64,000 bases of DNA from Caldicellulosiruptor danielii (GCF_034343125.1 NZ_CP139957.1:1325001-1389000), one strand, 5' to 3'; counted from the stretch's first letter, positions 25,484-35,082 are shown. Numbers and translations are program-made. The notes: generated by a model not told the origin, from the sequence alone.

Positions 25484-26262
25484 AAATAGGAATAATTGGT
25501 TGTGGAAACATGGCAAGTTCAATCGCACATTCAATAAATCAGTTTATTGAAGCTCGACTTTTTTGTTATGACATAGACATTGACAAGGCTAATAGGTTTT
25601 CACAAGTTTATGGTGCTATCAGGGTCAATAGTGAAATTGAGACTGTAGAAAGCAGCAGCATAATCATAATTGCTGTAAAGCCAAAAGACATCTTTGATGT
25701 GCTTGAGAAAATAAAAGGTGGCATTTCTGAAAAGATAATAGTTTCTATTGCAGCGGGGATTTCGATTTCAAAAATTAAAGAGGTTGTAGGAGACAAAAAG
25801 ATAGTTCGGGTAATGCCGAATATAAATATAAGCGTGCAAAAAGGCGTCATTGGAATATGCTTTTCTGAAATGGTATCAGTTGATGAGAAAGAGAAGATAC
25901 TCAACCTTTTCAAAAGTATGGGTGAAGTTATAGCTACTGATGAAAAATATATGGATGGAATAACAGCTTTGTTTGGAAGTGGTCCAGCATTTGTTGCCCA
26001 TTTTATTGAAAGCTGCGTAGATGCAGCAGTCAAACTCGGATTTTCAAAACAAGAAAGTATAAACTTGGTCTTGGCATTGTTTGAAGGTACCGTAGTTAAC
26101 ATGAAAAATAATATGTTAACCACACAACATATAAAGGATATGGTAACATCTCCTGGAGGCACAACAATTGAAGGGCTTGTGGAGCTGGAAAGAAGAGCGG
26201 TAAAAGGGGCAATAATAGATGGAATACTCAAGGCGTATGAAAGAGCCAAAAATATATTGTAG
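25480..26262 (+). CDS. proC: Pyrroline-5-carboxylate reductase
   Basis: Last step of proline synthesis: NAD(P)H-dependent reduction of pyrroline-5-carboxylate. The N-terminal Rossmann loop IGIIGCGNMASSI (3-15), VKPKDI, IVRVMPNI and the C-terminal dimer-domain signature GSGPAFVAHFIE and MVTSPGGTTIEGL are present. Length 260 is typical. Overlaps spoVB by 4 nt and is followed by rnhA after 10 nt. Confidence 0.95.
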   Translation: MKIGIIGCGNMASSIAHSINQFIEARLFCYDIDIDKANRFSQVYGAIRVNSEIETVESSSIIIIAVKPKDIFDVLEKIKGGISEKIIVSIAAGISISKIKEVVGDKKIVRVMPNINISVQKGVIGICFSEMVSVDEKEKILNLFKSMGEVIATDEKYMDGITALFGSGPAFVAHFIESCVDAAVKLGFSKQESINLVLALFEGTVVNMKNNMLTTQHIKDMVTSPGGTTIEGLVELERRAVKGAIIDGILKAYERAKNIL

Positions 26263-26272
26263 GTGTTAAAAA

Positions 26273-26713
26273 GTGATGAAAGAAGTGACAATTTACACCG
26301 ACGGTGCTTGTAGCGGAAATCCTGGACCAGGTGGATGGTGTGCTATACTCATATACAAAGGAATCAAGAAGGTTTTAAAAGGTTTTGAAAGGTATACAAC
26401 CAATAACAGAATGGAGCTCAAAGCGGTTGTAGAAGCTCTAAAGGCGTTGAAAGAACCTTGCAAAGTAGTAATCTATTCAGACTCTGCATATATTGTAAAT
26501 GCTGTCAATCAAAATTGGATAGAAAAATGGCAGAAAAATGGATGGAAGACATCTGAAAAGGAAGAGGTCAAAAACATTGATTTGTGGAATGAACTTATAG
26601 AACTTCTGAAAATTCACAAAGTAACTTTTGAGAAAGTTAAGGGTCATGCTGACAATGAACTTAACAATCTTTGTGATAGAATTGCAAGAAGTATGATAAA
26701 AGGGGAGCAATAA
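26273..26713 (+). CDS. rnhA: Ribonuclease HI
   Basis: Degrades the RNA strand of RNA-DNA hybrids. The signature IYTDGACSGNPGPGGW near the N-terminus, NRMELKAVVEAL, YSDSAYIVNAV and VKGHADNELNNLCDRIA supply the DEDD metal ligands. The start is GTG 26273 or the adjacent ATG 26276, both served by AGGTG. It lies between proC and the DUF3866 gene in one transcript. Confidence 0.96.
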   Translation: MMKEVTIYTDGACSGNPGPGGWCAILIYKGIKKVLKGFERYTTNNRMELKAVVEALKALKEPCKVVIYSDSAYIVNAVNQNWIEKWQKNGWKTSEKEEVKNIDLWNELIELLKIHKVTFEKVKGHADNELNNLCDRIARSMIKGEQ

Positions 26714-26719
26714 GACAAA

Positions 26720-27772
26720 GTGTTTGAAATAAAAAAAGGGATTGTGACAAGAAAGATAAATACCACGGGATTTTGCCAGTATGTTGAAGTAAAATATCAA
26801 GATAGTGATGTAGGTATAGCTATAAACTTTTTAGATATAAATCACGAGGTAAAAGAGGGGCAAGAAGTCTTGGTGAACACGACAGCAAGAGTGCTTCAGC
26901 TTGGAACGGGTGGGTATGATTACATTTTACCTTTTGAGGCTTTTAAAAATTTGTCAAAAGGTCATATAATGAAGCTCAGATACACACCGCTGCAATTTTC
27001 TGTGTTGACAGAAGAAGAAAAAAATCCTGACCTTTTTGATAAAGTCCCAAATTTTAATGATATAATTGTTATTGTATGTGAGCTTCATAGCATGCTTTTG
27101 CCTTTATGTATTTACCTCAAAGAAAAAGTAAAAGGAATAAAGATTTCTGTCATATTAAACGACTGGGGAATGTTAAATGCAAAGCTTTCGCACAACTTAG
27201 AGTTTTTAAGGGAAAACAAATTTGTGGACTACATAATAACTTGTCAAGAAGCGTTCAATGGTGATTTTGAATGTATAAACGAAATAAATTCTCTTACTTT
27301 TTCTCAAAGCTTGGGATGTGATGTTGCTATAATTTCTCCCCTGCCCGGAATCGTGGGGACAGGAACAAAGTTTGGATTTACAAGTTACAAGGCTGTACAT
27401 GTTATTGAGGACGTAGTTAGGTTTGGCGGTAGAGTAGTGTTTCCTGTGAGAGTATCGAAAAATGAAAAAAGACAGCGGCACAGATTCATAAGTCATCATT
27501 CTCTTACAATATTAAATTATGTGAACTGTTCTGTAGAAATTCCGATTTTTGATTTTGAGGATAAAATATTTTTTGCAAAAATATATAAGACATTAAACAA
27601 TTACCGTGCAAAACATACTGTAGCTGTGGTAAACGAAATAGATAAGATGATAGTTGAAAAATATAAATCAATCATGAGCACTATGGGAAGAAGTTATGAG
27701 CAAGATTGTGAATACTTTTTAGAACTTTTTGCTACAGCTGAATATGTCTCGACAAAACTTAAAAGGAGATGA
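26720..27772 (+). CDS. DUF3866 family protein
   Basis: A 350-residue protein matching the DUF3866 family of Firmicutes, whose function is unknown. Notable stretches are VLVNTTARVLQLGTGGYDYI, ITCQEAFNGDFE, IISPLPGIVGTGTKFGF and RHRFISHHSLTIL. No membrane segment or signal peptide is seen. The GTG start at 26720 comes 7 nt after rnhA. It is followed by nudF, as in other clostridial genomes I recall, so a nucleotide-related role is possible but unproven. Confidence 0.75.
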   Translation: MFEIKKGIVTRKINTTGFCQYVEVKYQDSDVGIAINFLDINHEVKEGQEVLVNTTARVLQLGTGGYDYILPFEAFKNLSKGHIMKLRYTPLQFSVLTEEEKNPDLFDKVPNFNDIIVIVCELHSMLLPLCIYLKEKVKGIKISVILNDWGMLNAKLSHNLEFLRENKFVDYIITCQEAFNGDFECINEINSLTFSQSLGCDVAIISPLPGIVGTGTKFGFTSYKAVHVIEDVVRFGGRVVFPVRVSKNEKRQRHRFISHHSLTILNYVNCSVEIPIFDFEDKIFFAKIYKTLNNYRAKHTVAVVNEIDKMIVEKYKSIMSTMGRSYEQDCEYFLELFATAEYVSTKLKRR

Positions 27773-27781
27773 AGATTAAAG

Positions 27782-28333
27782 ATGGATTTTTATGAAAAGA
27801 CCATAGATTCTACATTGATATATGATGGTTCATTTATATCACTAAAAGTGGATAAGGTTTTACTTCCAAACGGCAATATCTCTCAGCGTGCTATTGTGCT
27901 TCACTCGGGTGCAGCTGTAGTTGTTCCTGTCGATGATGAGAACAACGTCATCTTTGTAAAACAGTTTCGAAAACCTATTGAAAAGGTGATAATAGAACTT
28001 CCTGCAGGCAAACTTGACAAAGATGAAAATCCACTTGAATGTGCCATAAGAGAGCTTGAAGAAGAAACTGGTTATAAAGCAAGAGAATTAATAAAACTTA
28101 CCGAGATTTTCACGACGCCTGGATTTTCAAACGAAGTGATACATGTTTACCTTGCAACAGGCCTTTATAAAGGAGAAGCTCATACAGATGCTGATGAGTT
28201 TGTTGAAGTACTAAAAATTAAGATGGCTGATGCTATTTTGATGGTCAAAAAAGGCGAAATTAGGGATGCAAAGACAATAATAGGGCTTCTTCTTGCAAAT
28301 ATGTATTTGCAGGAGCAAGGCTTGAAGAAATGA
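27782..28333 (+). CDS. nudF: ADP-ribose pyrophosphatase (Nudix hydrolase)
   Basis: Hydrolyses ADP-ribose to AMP and ribose-5-phosphate. The Nudix box G-x5-E-x7-REUxEExGU is complete as GKLDKDENPLECAIRELEEETGY (about 80-102, catalytic REEL-type residues present), preceded by ELPA, the family marker for ADP-ribose hydrolases. Length 183 is standard. Its ATG lies inside an AAGGAGATG context at the end of DUF3866, and its stop overlaps the next start by 4 nt. Confidence 0.92.
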   Translation: MDFYEKTIDSTLIYDGSFISLKVDKVLLPNGNISQRAIVLHSGAAVVVPVDDENNVIFVKQFRKPIEKVIIELPAGKLDKDENPLECAIRELEEETGYKARELIKLTEIFTTPGFSNEVIHVYLATGLYKGEAHTDADEFVEVLKIKMADAILMVKKGEIRDAKTIIGLLLANMYLQEQGLKK

Positions 28334-29475
28334 GGGTATATGCTGATTTACATGTCCACATTGGATTTTCTAATGGAAGGTATATAAAGATACCTTCTTC
28401 AAAAACCCTTACACTTGAGAATATTATAAAAACAGCAAAAGATGAAAAAGGACTTAATGTGATTGGTATTGTCGATTTTTTATGCAAGGATGTAATTAAA
28501 GAAACTGATAAGCTATTAGATAAAGGAAAGCTTGAATTGAAAGATGGAAGTTTGTATTATGAAGGGCTTTTGATAATACCTGCGTCCGAGATTGAATTGA
28601 GGTTTTGTTCAAATGATTTTCACTGTCTTGTCTTTTTCGAAGATTATAAAAAATTAAAAGATTTCAGAAAAGAAATTAAGGTCTACTTTAATCAGATTGA
28701 TTTTAGCTGCCCGGTTTTCAGAGGCCAGATTAACGAATTTGAAAGGATTGTATCATCTTTTGGGCTTTTAGCTGTCCCTGCACATGCTTTTACTCCTTAT
28801 AAAGGTTTTTATTCAGCAGCGCAAAAAATTGAAGAGGTCTTCAAAATTACAGAGGTTTTTGCAATAGAGCTTGGTCTTTCTGCTGATTCTTACATGGTAA
28901 ATGCACTTTACGATGTTCAAAAAAGAAGTCTGCTTTCTAATTCAGACGCTCATTCTCTAAAAAATATTGCAAGAGAGTTTAATGAAATTGAGGTTGAAAA
29001 TGTTTCTGCAAAGGATGTTATAAAAAGTATAAAGGAAAACAGAATAGTGGCAAACTATGGCATAAACCCAAAACTCGGAAAATATCATAAATCGTATTGC
29101 AATAAATGTAATAGTTCCTTTAATTTAAAAAGCCAAGATTTAATATTATGTCCATTTTGCAAAAGCAATGATATTGTAGTTGGTGTTGAGGATAGGATTT
29201 CGTGGCTTTGCAATATAGAAAATCCAGTTGAAAAACCGCCTTATTTTTACACTTTCCCTTTTGAACTTGTACAGGGATTTGGACAAAAAACAATCAAAAA
29301 AATAATTGACGTTTTTGAAAATGAAATAAACTTTATTAAATCTCTAAATAATGACACTTTTAAGAATTATAACATTGATGAAAATATTGCTCAAAAACTT
29401 GTAAGATTTATGAATCAAGACTACACCGTTAAATTTGGTGCTGGAGGACATTTCGGAAGAATTATATTTGAATAA
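28330..29475 (+). CDS. EndoQ-like PHP-domain endonuclease
   Basis: PHP-family protein of the TIGR00375/EndoQ type; EndoQ nicks DNA 5' of deaminated bases (uracil, hypoxanthine). Visible are the metal site motifs ADLHVHIGFS (5-14) and LLSNSDAHSL (about 198-207), ASEIELRF, and VPAHAFTPY. A zinc finger follows (SYCNKCNSSF then LCPFCKS, about 255-280), then a C-terminal helical part with KFGAGGHFGRI. Domain order PHP, zinc finger, tail matches archaeal and Bacillus EndoQ. Its start overlaps nudF by 4 nt. The family call is good; substrate specificity is inferred. Confidence 0.78.
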   Translation: MRVYADLHVHIGFSNGRYIKIPSSKTLTLENIIKTAKDEKGLNVIGIVDFLCKDVIKETDKLLDKGKLELKDGSLYYEGLLIIPASEIELRFCSNDFHCLVFFEDYKKLKDFRKEIKVYFNQIDFSCPVFRGQINEFERIVSSFGLLAVPAHAFTPYKGFYSAAQKIEEVFKITEVFAIELGLSADSYMVNALYDVQKRSLLSNSDAHSLKNIAREFNEIEVENVSAKDVIKSIKENRIVANYGINPKLGKYHKSYCNKCNSSFNLKSQDLILCPFCKSNDIVVGVEDRISWLCNIENPVEKPPYFYTFPFELVQGFGQKTIKKIIDVFENEINFIKSLNNDTFKNYNIDENIAQKLVRFMNQDYTVKFGAGGHFGRIIFE

Positions 29476-29490
29476 ACTGGGTGATGACTT

Positions 29491-30192
29491 ATGGTTGACA
29501 AAGAGACACTTAAAAAAAATATTGAAGATGTAATGGAAAGAATCGAAAGAGCTTGCATCAGAGCTGGTAGAAAGCCAGGTGAGGTAAGCCTGCTTGGTGC
29601 AACCAAAGGGGTAGATGTCGAGACTATAAAGCTTGCAAACCAGTTTGGTCTGAAGATTTTTGGTGAGAACAGGGTACAAGAATTTTTGCCAAAGTTTCAA
29701 GAACTTCCTTATCTTGATTGGCATTTTATAGGAAGGCTTCAAACAAACAAGATTAAATACATTTACGATAAAGTAAGTCTCATTCATTCAATTGATAGTC
29801 CTCAGCAAATTGATGAACTTGAAAAAAGATGCACAAAAGTTGGAAAAACGTGCAGTGTACTTATAGAAATAAACATAGGTGGTGAAGAGTCAAAGGGTGG
29901 AATAAATTTAGAAAAAGTAGACTATTTGATTGAAAAAATAAGAAATTGTCCACATATTATTCTCAAGGGTTTTATGACAATACCTCCAATCGAAGAGGAT
30001 GAGACGAAATTAAGAGGGTATTTTAGAAAGATGAAAGAAATCTTTGAAAAATATAAGAAATTAAATTATAATAATGTTAACATTGAAGTGCTGTCGATGG
30101 GTATGAGTGGTGACTTTGAGGTGGCAGTAGAAGAAGGTGCCACTTTGGTTAGAATAGGAACTAAAATCTTTGGGGAAAGATCAAAAAAATAA
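29491..30192 (+). CDS. yggS: YggS family pyridoxal-phosphate homeostasis protein
   Basis: A PLP-binding alanine-racemase-fold protein (PLPBP/YlmE) that buffers cellular PLP and is not a racemase. Conserved stretches are LLGATKGVDVETIKL with the PLP lysine, IFGENRVQEF, WHFIGRLQTNK and LSMGMSGDFEVAVEEGAT. Length 233 is typical. It opens the ylm cluster (yggS, sepF, yggT, ylmH, divIVA) that lies next to division genes in many Gram-positives. Confidence 0.94.
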   Translation: MVDKETLKKNIEDVMERIERACIRAGRKPGEVSLLGATKGVDVETIKLANQFGLKIFGENRVQEFLPKFQELPYLDWHFIGRLQTNKIKYIYDKVSLIHSIDSPQQIDELEKRCTKVGKTCSVLIEINIGGEESKGGINLEKVDYLIEKIRNCPHIILKGFMTIPPIEEDETKLRGYFRKMKEIFEKYKKLNYNNVNIEVLSMGMSGDFEVAVEEGATLVRIGTKIFGERSKK

Positions 30193-30209
30193 TAAGGGAG
30201 GTTTTTGTC

Positions 30210-30647
30210 ATGTTTGATAACCTTCAAAGAAAATTTTTAAACCTTATTGGCATTGAGATTGAAGAGGAGGACAAGCCTCAGGACATCTCAAAAACAAAAG
30301 ATGAAAATGCAAAACCAAAGCATGAAACACCAAAGGTAGTGACAATCGGAAAAGCAAACCAAACAGAGGTTACAGTGTACAATCTCAAACTCTTTGATGA
30401 GGTTGTTAAAGTTTGTGATGCTTTGAGAGAAAACAAGATAGTTGTTTTCAATTTAGAACAAGTAGCAGAGGAACATATACAAAGAATAATTGATTTTGTG
30501 AGCGGGGCTGTTTATGTTCTGGATGCCAAGATTCATAAAGTGAGCAAAAAAATATTTGTTGTTGTTCCAAGAAGTATTGATTTAGAGGTTGATGAACAAC
30601 TCAAAGAAGAGTTCAGGTCAAAAGGTGTATTTGCCTGGTTGAAATAA
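30210..30647 (+). CDS. sepF: Cell division protein SepF
   Basis: FtsZ-binding protein that bundles FtsZ and tethers it to the membrane. The 145-residue protein has the short N-terminal amphipathic helix, an acidic linker (about 18-50) and the C-terminal SepF domain with NLEQVAEEHIQRIIDFVSGA and LDAKIHKVSKKIFVVVPRS. A strong AAGGGAGG precedes ATG 30210. Confidence 0.95.
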   Translation: MFDNLQRKFLNLIGIEIEEEDKPQDISKTKDENAKPKHETPKVVTIGKANQTEVTVYNLKLFDEVVKVCDALRENKIVVFNLEQVAEEHIQRIIDFVSGAVYVLDAKIHKVSKKIFVVVPRSIDLEVDEQLKEEFRSKGVFAWLK

Positions 30648-30674
30648 TCAAGACAAAATTTTTGGGGGAGTTTT

Positions 30675-30950
30675 ATGATAAGATTTTTATTTGGACTTGT
30701 GGACAAGGCAATTTCGTTTGTTGAATTTTGTATAATAGTTGATGCAATCTTATCGTGGGTGATAGTTGACCCATACAACAAATACAGGAGGATATTAGGT
30801 ACTATTGTAAATCCTATCCTTGACCCTGTGAGGAGGGTAGCTTCGCGATACATTCGGATAGGTTTTATTGACTTTTCTCCTATGATTGCTATAATTCTTT
30901 TAGAAGTTTTAAGATGGCTTTTGCGACTACTTCTCATAATATTGATATAA
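30675..30950 (+). CDS. yggT: YggT family membrane protein (YlmG)
   Basis: A 91-residue membrane protein with two hydrophobic segments (about 8-30 and 64-88) and the family motif VDPYNKYRRILGTIVNPILD-PVRR between them. Its exact function is unsettled; it is linked to division and nucleoid or membrane organisation by its position beside sepF and divIVA. GGGGGAG precedes ATG 30675. Confidence 0.9.
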   Translation: MIRFLFGLVDKAISFVEFCIIVDAILSWVIVDPYNKYRRILGTIVNPILDPVRRVASRYIRIGFIDFSPMIAIILLEVLRWLLRLLLIILI

Positions 30951-30967
30951 AAATGGGGCAGCAGGTA

Positions 30968-31735
30968 ATGTACTATATTCCCGAAGAGAACAAACATGAA
31001 GTGCTGAAACTCAAAAACTTGATAAAAAAACTTAGCTGGGGAATTGAATATTCTGACTTTCTTTCTCCGTTTGCAATAAAGTATGCAGTCGAGGTACTAT
31101 TAAAAAATCAAAATCATATTCTACACAGAAGTTGGGGTGGGTATGAAGGCAGCGAAAGAAATATATTGGCTCTTTTTAGCAGTGATTTTGAGGAATATAC
31201 AGAAAATCTCACATATCCAATACAAACAATTTTAATTGAAGCTAAGAATAATCTTTCTCACAGACAAATTTTGGGTAGCCTTATTGGAAACGGACTTAAA
31301 AGAGACAAAATAGGTGACATTCTGGTAAAAGAAAATAGTGCGCTTGTGTTTGTAAAAGATGAAATTGCAACATATATTACAACAAATATAGACAAAATTG
31401 GTAGAGAGAAAGTAAAATGCAGTCTTGTTGAAAACAATCAAGTAGACATAAAGTGGTTTATCAGCGACACTGGTAAAAGAGTTGTTTATACAGTTGCATC
31501 GCTCAGAGCTGACAGTGTAATAAGCCACGGTTTTGGAATTTCAAGAGAAGAAGCAGCAGAATTAATCAGACAGATGAAAGTAGCAGTCAACTGGGTATAT
31601 ATTGATAAACCTTCGTATTATGTTAAGGAAGGGGATTTAATTTCGGTGCGTCATCATGGACGCCTCAAAATCGAAAAGGTATTGTCTACCACGAAAAAGG
31701 GAAGAATTAGTATAGAAGTCTTGAGATTTTCATAA
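30968..31735 (+). CDS. ylmH: YlmH-type S4-domain RNA-binding protein
   Basis: A probable RNA-binding protein of the ylm cluster; in Bacillus it is linked to ribosome rescue and division. The C-terminal S4 domain (about 175-240) contains RADSVISHGFGISREEAAELI and PSYYVKEGDLISVRHHGRLKI, here given in pieces of the usual S4 pattern. ATG 30968 gives 255 residues, matching the Bacillus protein; in-frame ATG codons at 30953 and 30914 would extend it into yggT. The choice is uncertain. Confidence 0.85.
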   Translation: MYYIPEENKHEVLKLKNLIKKLSWGIEYSDFLSPFAIKYAVEVLLKNQNHILHRSWGGYEGSERNILALFSSDFEEYTENLTYPIQTILIEAKNNLSHRQILGSLIGNGLKRDKIGDILVKENSALVFVKDEIATYITTNIDKIGREKVKCSLVENNQVDIKWFISDTGKRVVYTVASLRADSVISHGFGISREEAAELIRQMKVAVNWVYIDKPSYYVKEGDLISVRHHGRLKIEKVLSTTKKGRISIEVLRFS

Positions 31736-31759
31736 TTTTTATACGGAGGTAAAATATTG

Positions 31760-32221
31760 ATGTTAACCCCTCAAGATATTGAATCTAAGACCTTTAAAAG
31801 GGTGTATATAGGTGGTTATAGTGTTGAAGAAGTAGAAGAGTTTTTGGACCAAGTTTTAAAAGATTATGAGACTTTGTACAAGGAAAACTTAGAGCTTAAA
31901 GACAAGATTGCGCTTTTGAATGAAAACATTCAAAACTATAAGACAATTGAAGAGACGCTCCAAAACACGTTGATTGTTGCACAGTCAACTGCTGAGGAGA
32001 TTAAAAAGGTCGCATATCAAAAGGCTGAGACAATAATCAAAGAAGCCGAGATGAAAGCTTCAAAGATAATAGAAGAAGCAAATAGCAAGGTTTTGCAAAT
32101 AACATATGAATATAGTGAGCTTAAAAAGAGATATCAACTTTTTCTTAACAAGTTTAGGAATTTGCTACAAACTGAACTTAGTACACTTGAAATTGTAGAC
32201 AAAGAACTACAAAACGACTAA
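31760..32221 (+). CDS. divIVA: DivIVA family protein
   Basis: Membrane-curvature-sensing scaffold placed at poles and septa. It starts with the conserved MLTPQDIESKTFKRV and GGYSVEEVEEFLDQVLKDYE, followed by coiled coils (about 35-75 and 85-130). ATG 31760 follows ACGGAGGT and gives the canonical N-terminus; the TTG one codon earlier is less likely. It closes the ylm cluster, with ileS next. Confidence 0.95.
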   Translation: MLTPQDIESKTFKRVYIGGYSVEEVEEFLDQVLKDYETLYKENLELKDKIALLNENIQNYKTIEETLQNTLIVAQSTAEEIKKVAYQKAETIIKEAEMKASKIIEEANSKVLQITYEYSELKKRYQLFLNKFRNLLQTELSTLEIVDKELQND

Positions 32222-32249
32222 TATTTTTAGCAGGGGGATGAAACACAAG

Positions 32250-35012
32250 ATGGACTGGAGTCAAACTTTGAACTTACCAAAAACCGATTTTCCAATGAGA
32301 GCAAACTTGGCACAAAGAGAACCTCAATTTTTGAAATACTGGCAAGAAAATGATATTTTCAAAAAGATGCTTGAAAAAAACAAAAATAATAAAAAGTTTA
32401 TTCTTCATGATGGACCACCTTATGCAAATGGCGATATTCATTTAGGACATGCTTTGAACAAAGTTTTAAAAGACATAGTAAATAAATACAAATCATTGCA
32501 GGGCTATTACACACCTTATATTCCTGGATGGGACACCCACGGTCTTCCAATTGAGCAGCAGGTTATCAAAAAGTTTGGTGTAAACAGACATGAAGTTGAT
32601 CCGGTAGAGTTTAGGAAAAAGTGTAAAGAGTTTGCCCTCAGCTATATTGACATTCAAAGACAACAGTTCAAAAGACTTGGCGTGTTTGGTGAATGGGAAA
32701 ATCCTTATATGACTTTAGATCCAAAATTTGAGGCAAGGCAGATTCGCGTATTTGGAGAAATGGCTAAAAAAGGTTATATCTACAAAGGCCTAAAACCTGT
32801 TTACTGGTGTCCATCTTGCGAAACTGCACTGGCGGAAGCAGAGATTGAGTATCAAGAGGATAAGACATACTCTATTTATGTTAAGTTTGAAGTGATCGAT
32901 GATAAAGGGTTGTTTTCAAATTTGCCCATAGGAAATAAAAAGGTATACATTGTAATTTGGACAACCACAACATGGACACTTCCCGGCAACCTTGCAATTG
33001 CTTTGAATGCTGATTTTGACTATAGTTTGGTTGATATTGGAAATGAGATATTAGTTGTAGCAACTGAACTTGTAGAAAGAGTAATGAAGACAAATAAAAT
33101 TGAGCAGTACCATGAGATTGCAAGGTTTAAAGGCAAAGATTTAGAATATGTAAAATGCAAACATCCTTTTTTGGATAGAATTTCTTTAGTAATTTTAGGT
33201 GAGCATGTAACTTTAGAAGCAGGAACTGGCTGTGTTCACACAGCACCGGGTCACGGTGAAGAGGACTTTGAGGTCTGCCAGAGATATAATATACCTGTAA
33301 TTGTTCCAGTTGACAATAAAGGATATCTGACCCAAGAAGCTGGCAAGTTTGCAGGACTGTTTTATGAAGACTCAAACAAAGAAATAGCAAAAGAGCTGGA
33401 AGGCTCAGGACATCTTTTAGGTGTTGAGAAAATAACTCACCAATATCCACACTGCTGGAGATGCAAAAATCCAGTAATATTTAGAGCAACCGAACAGTGG
33501 TTTGCATCTGTAAAAGGATTTAGAGAAGAGGCACTAAAGGCTGTAGATAGTGTCAAATGGGTGCCTGAGTGGGGAAGAGATAGAATTTACAATATGATTG
33601 CAGACAGGCAAGACTGGTGTATCTCAAGACAGAGAATCTGGGGTGTGCCAATTCCAATCTTCTATTGCAAAAATTGCAGGAAAGAGCTAATAACAGATGA
33701 GACAATTGATTATATCGCAAAGATATTTGAAAAAGAAGGCTCTGATGCGTGGTTTTCTAAGGATGTAAAAGAGCTTTTGCCAGAAGGTACAAAGTGCCCT
33801 GTTTGTGGATGTAGCGAGTTTGAGAAAGAAACCGACATTATGGATGTATGGTTTGACTCAGGCTCTTCTCATGCTTATGTCTTAGAGAGCAGAGAAGATC
33901 TACAGTGGCCATGTGATATGTACTTAGAAGGAAACGACCAGTACAGAGGATGGTTCCAATCATCGCTTTTGACAGCTGTTGCAACAAAAGGAAGAGCTCC
34001 ATATAGAATTGTTCTGACTCATGGATTTGTTGTTGACGGCGAAGGGAAGAAAATGTCAAAGTCTGAAGGCAATGTAATATCACCTTTTGATATCATAAAT
34101 GAGTTTGGGGCAGATATTTTAAGGCTTTGGTGTGTATCAGCTGACTACACAACTGATATGAGAATTTCAAAGGATATTATAAAACAGCTAACAGAAATTT
34201 ATAGAAAAATAAGAAATACAGCAAGATTCTTGCTTGGCAATCTTTATGACTTCGATCCGAAAACAGATAAGGTAGGATATGAAAACCTTAAAGAAATTGA
34301 CAAGTGGGCATTACAAAGGCTGTATAAGTTGATTGAAAAAGTTACAAAAGCTTACGAAGAGTACGATTATAATCAGGTATATCATCTTATTCATAACTTC
34401 TGTGTAATTGACATGAGTAATTTGTATCTTGACATAAACAAAGATAGACTCTATGCATCAAAAAGTGAAAGCCTTGACAGAAGATCTGCACAGACTGTTA
34501 TGTACGAAATACTTGTTGCGCTCACAATACTTATTGCACCAATTTTGTCTTTTACAGCAGAGGAAATTTGGCAGAATATTGCTTTCAAAGAAGAAGATGC
34601 TGAATCAGTGTTTTTGACAAGCTGGCCAAAGGTTGACGAAAGCATATTAAAAGATGAGACCTTGAAAGAAAAATGGGATAGAATAATTGAAATAAAAGAC
34701 ATTGTTGCGAAACAGCTTGAGATTGCAAGAAATGAAAAGCTTATTGGAAGTTCCTTAGACAGCAAAGTAAAGATTTTTGCAAAAGGTGATGTAAAGAAAT
34801 TTATAGAAGAAAACAAAGACATCATTCAAGAAGTGTTAATTGTTTCTCAGCTTGAGGTTGTAGAAGGCACTGGCGAACAAATAAAAGTAGAAGTTTACAA
34901 GGCTGATGGCTTAAAGTGTGAACGATGTTGGAAATTCGATACAATGGTTGGAAAGAATGAAGAAAGTTTAAATGTATGTCCAAGGTGCTATGAGGTTGTA
35001 AAAGGTAAATAA
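32250..35012 (+). CDS. ileS: Isoleucyl-tRNA synthetase
   Basis: Class I synthetase charging tRNA-Ile. The HIGH motif lies in GDIHLGHALNK, KMSKS in GEGKKMSKSEGNV, and CP1 editing elements in WTTTTWTLPGN and GCVHTAPGHGEEDF. A C-terminal zinc finger (CERCWKF then CPRC) marks the bacterial type. ATG 32250 gives the family start MDWSQTLNLPKTDFPMRANL; ATG 32238 is directly against the GGGGG site. No T-box leader exists; only 28 nt separate it from divIVA. Followed by a terminator. Confidence 0.97.
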   Translation: MDWSQTLNLPKTDFPMRANLAQREPQFLKYWQENDIFKKMLEKNKNNKKFILHDGPPYANGDIHLGHALNKVLKDIVNKYKSLQGYYTPYIPGWDTHGLPIEQQVIKKFGVNRHEVDPVEFRKKCKEFALSYIDIQRQQFKRLGVFGEWENPYMTLDPKFEARQIRVFGEMAKKGYIYKGLKPVYWCPSCETALAEAEIEYQEDKTYSIYVKFEVIDDKGLFSNLPIGNKKVYIVIWTTTTWTLPGNLAIALNADFDYSLVDIGNEILVVATELVERVMKTNKIEQYHEIARFKGKDLEYVKCKHPFLDRISLVILGEHVTLEAGTGCVHTAPGHGEEDFEVCQRYNIPVIVPVDNKGYLTQEAGKFAGLFYEDSNKEIAKELEGSGHLLGVEKITHQYPHCWRCKNPVIFRATEQWFASVKGFREEALKAVDSVKWVPEWGRDRIYNMIADRQDWCISRQRIWGVPIPIFYCKNCRKELITDETIDYIAKIFEKEGSDAWFSKDVKELLPEGTKCPVCGCSEFEKETDIMDVWFDSGSSHAYVLESREDLQWPCDMYLEGNDQYRGWFQSSLLTAVATKGRAPYRIVLTHGFVVDGEGKKMSKSEGNVISPFDIINEFGADILRLWCVSADYTTDMRISKDIIKQLTEIYRKIRNTARFLLGNLYDFDPKTDKVGYENLKEIDKWALQRLYKLIEKVTKAYEEYDYNQVYHLIHNFCVIDMSNLYLDINKDRLYASKSESLDRRSAQTVMYEILVALTILIAPILSFTAEEIWQNIAFKEEDAESVFLTSWPKVDESILKDETLKEKWDRIIEIKDIVAKQLEIARNEKLIGSSLDSKVKIFAKGDVKKFIEENKDIIQEVLIVSQLEVVEGTGEQIKVEVYKADGLKCERCWKFDTMVGKNEESLNVCPRCYEVVKGK

Positions 35013-35025
35013 TGTAAAGAAAGAT

Positions 35026-35058
35026 GAGCCGGTGAATAGAATACCGGCTTGTCTTTTA
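35026..35058 (+). terminator. Rho-independent terminator after ileS
   Basis: AGCCGGT (35027-35033) pairs with ACCGGCT (35043-35049) over a 9-nt loop, followed by TGTCTTTTATTTT. Confidence 0.85.
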
Positions 35059-35082
35059 TTTTAATAAAATCTGCTAAAAAGG

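Noticed and set aside
25608-26291. A 227-residue - strand frame over proC
   Set aside because: Lies antisense to the intact, well-conserved proC; its length results from the low stop frequency opposite that gene.
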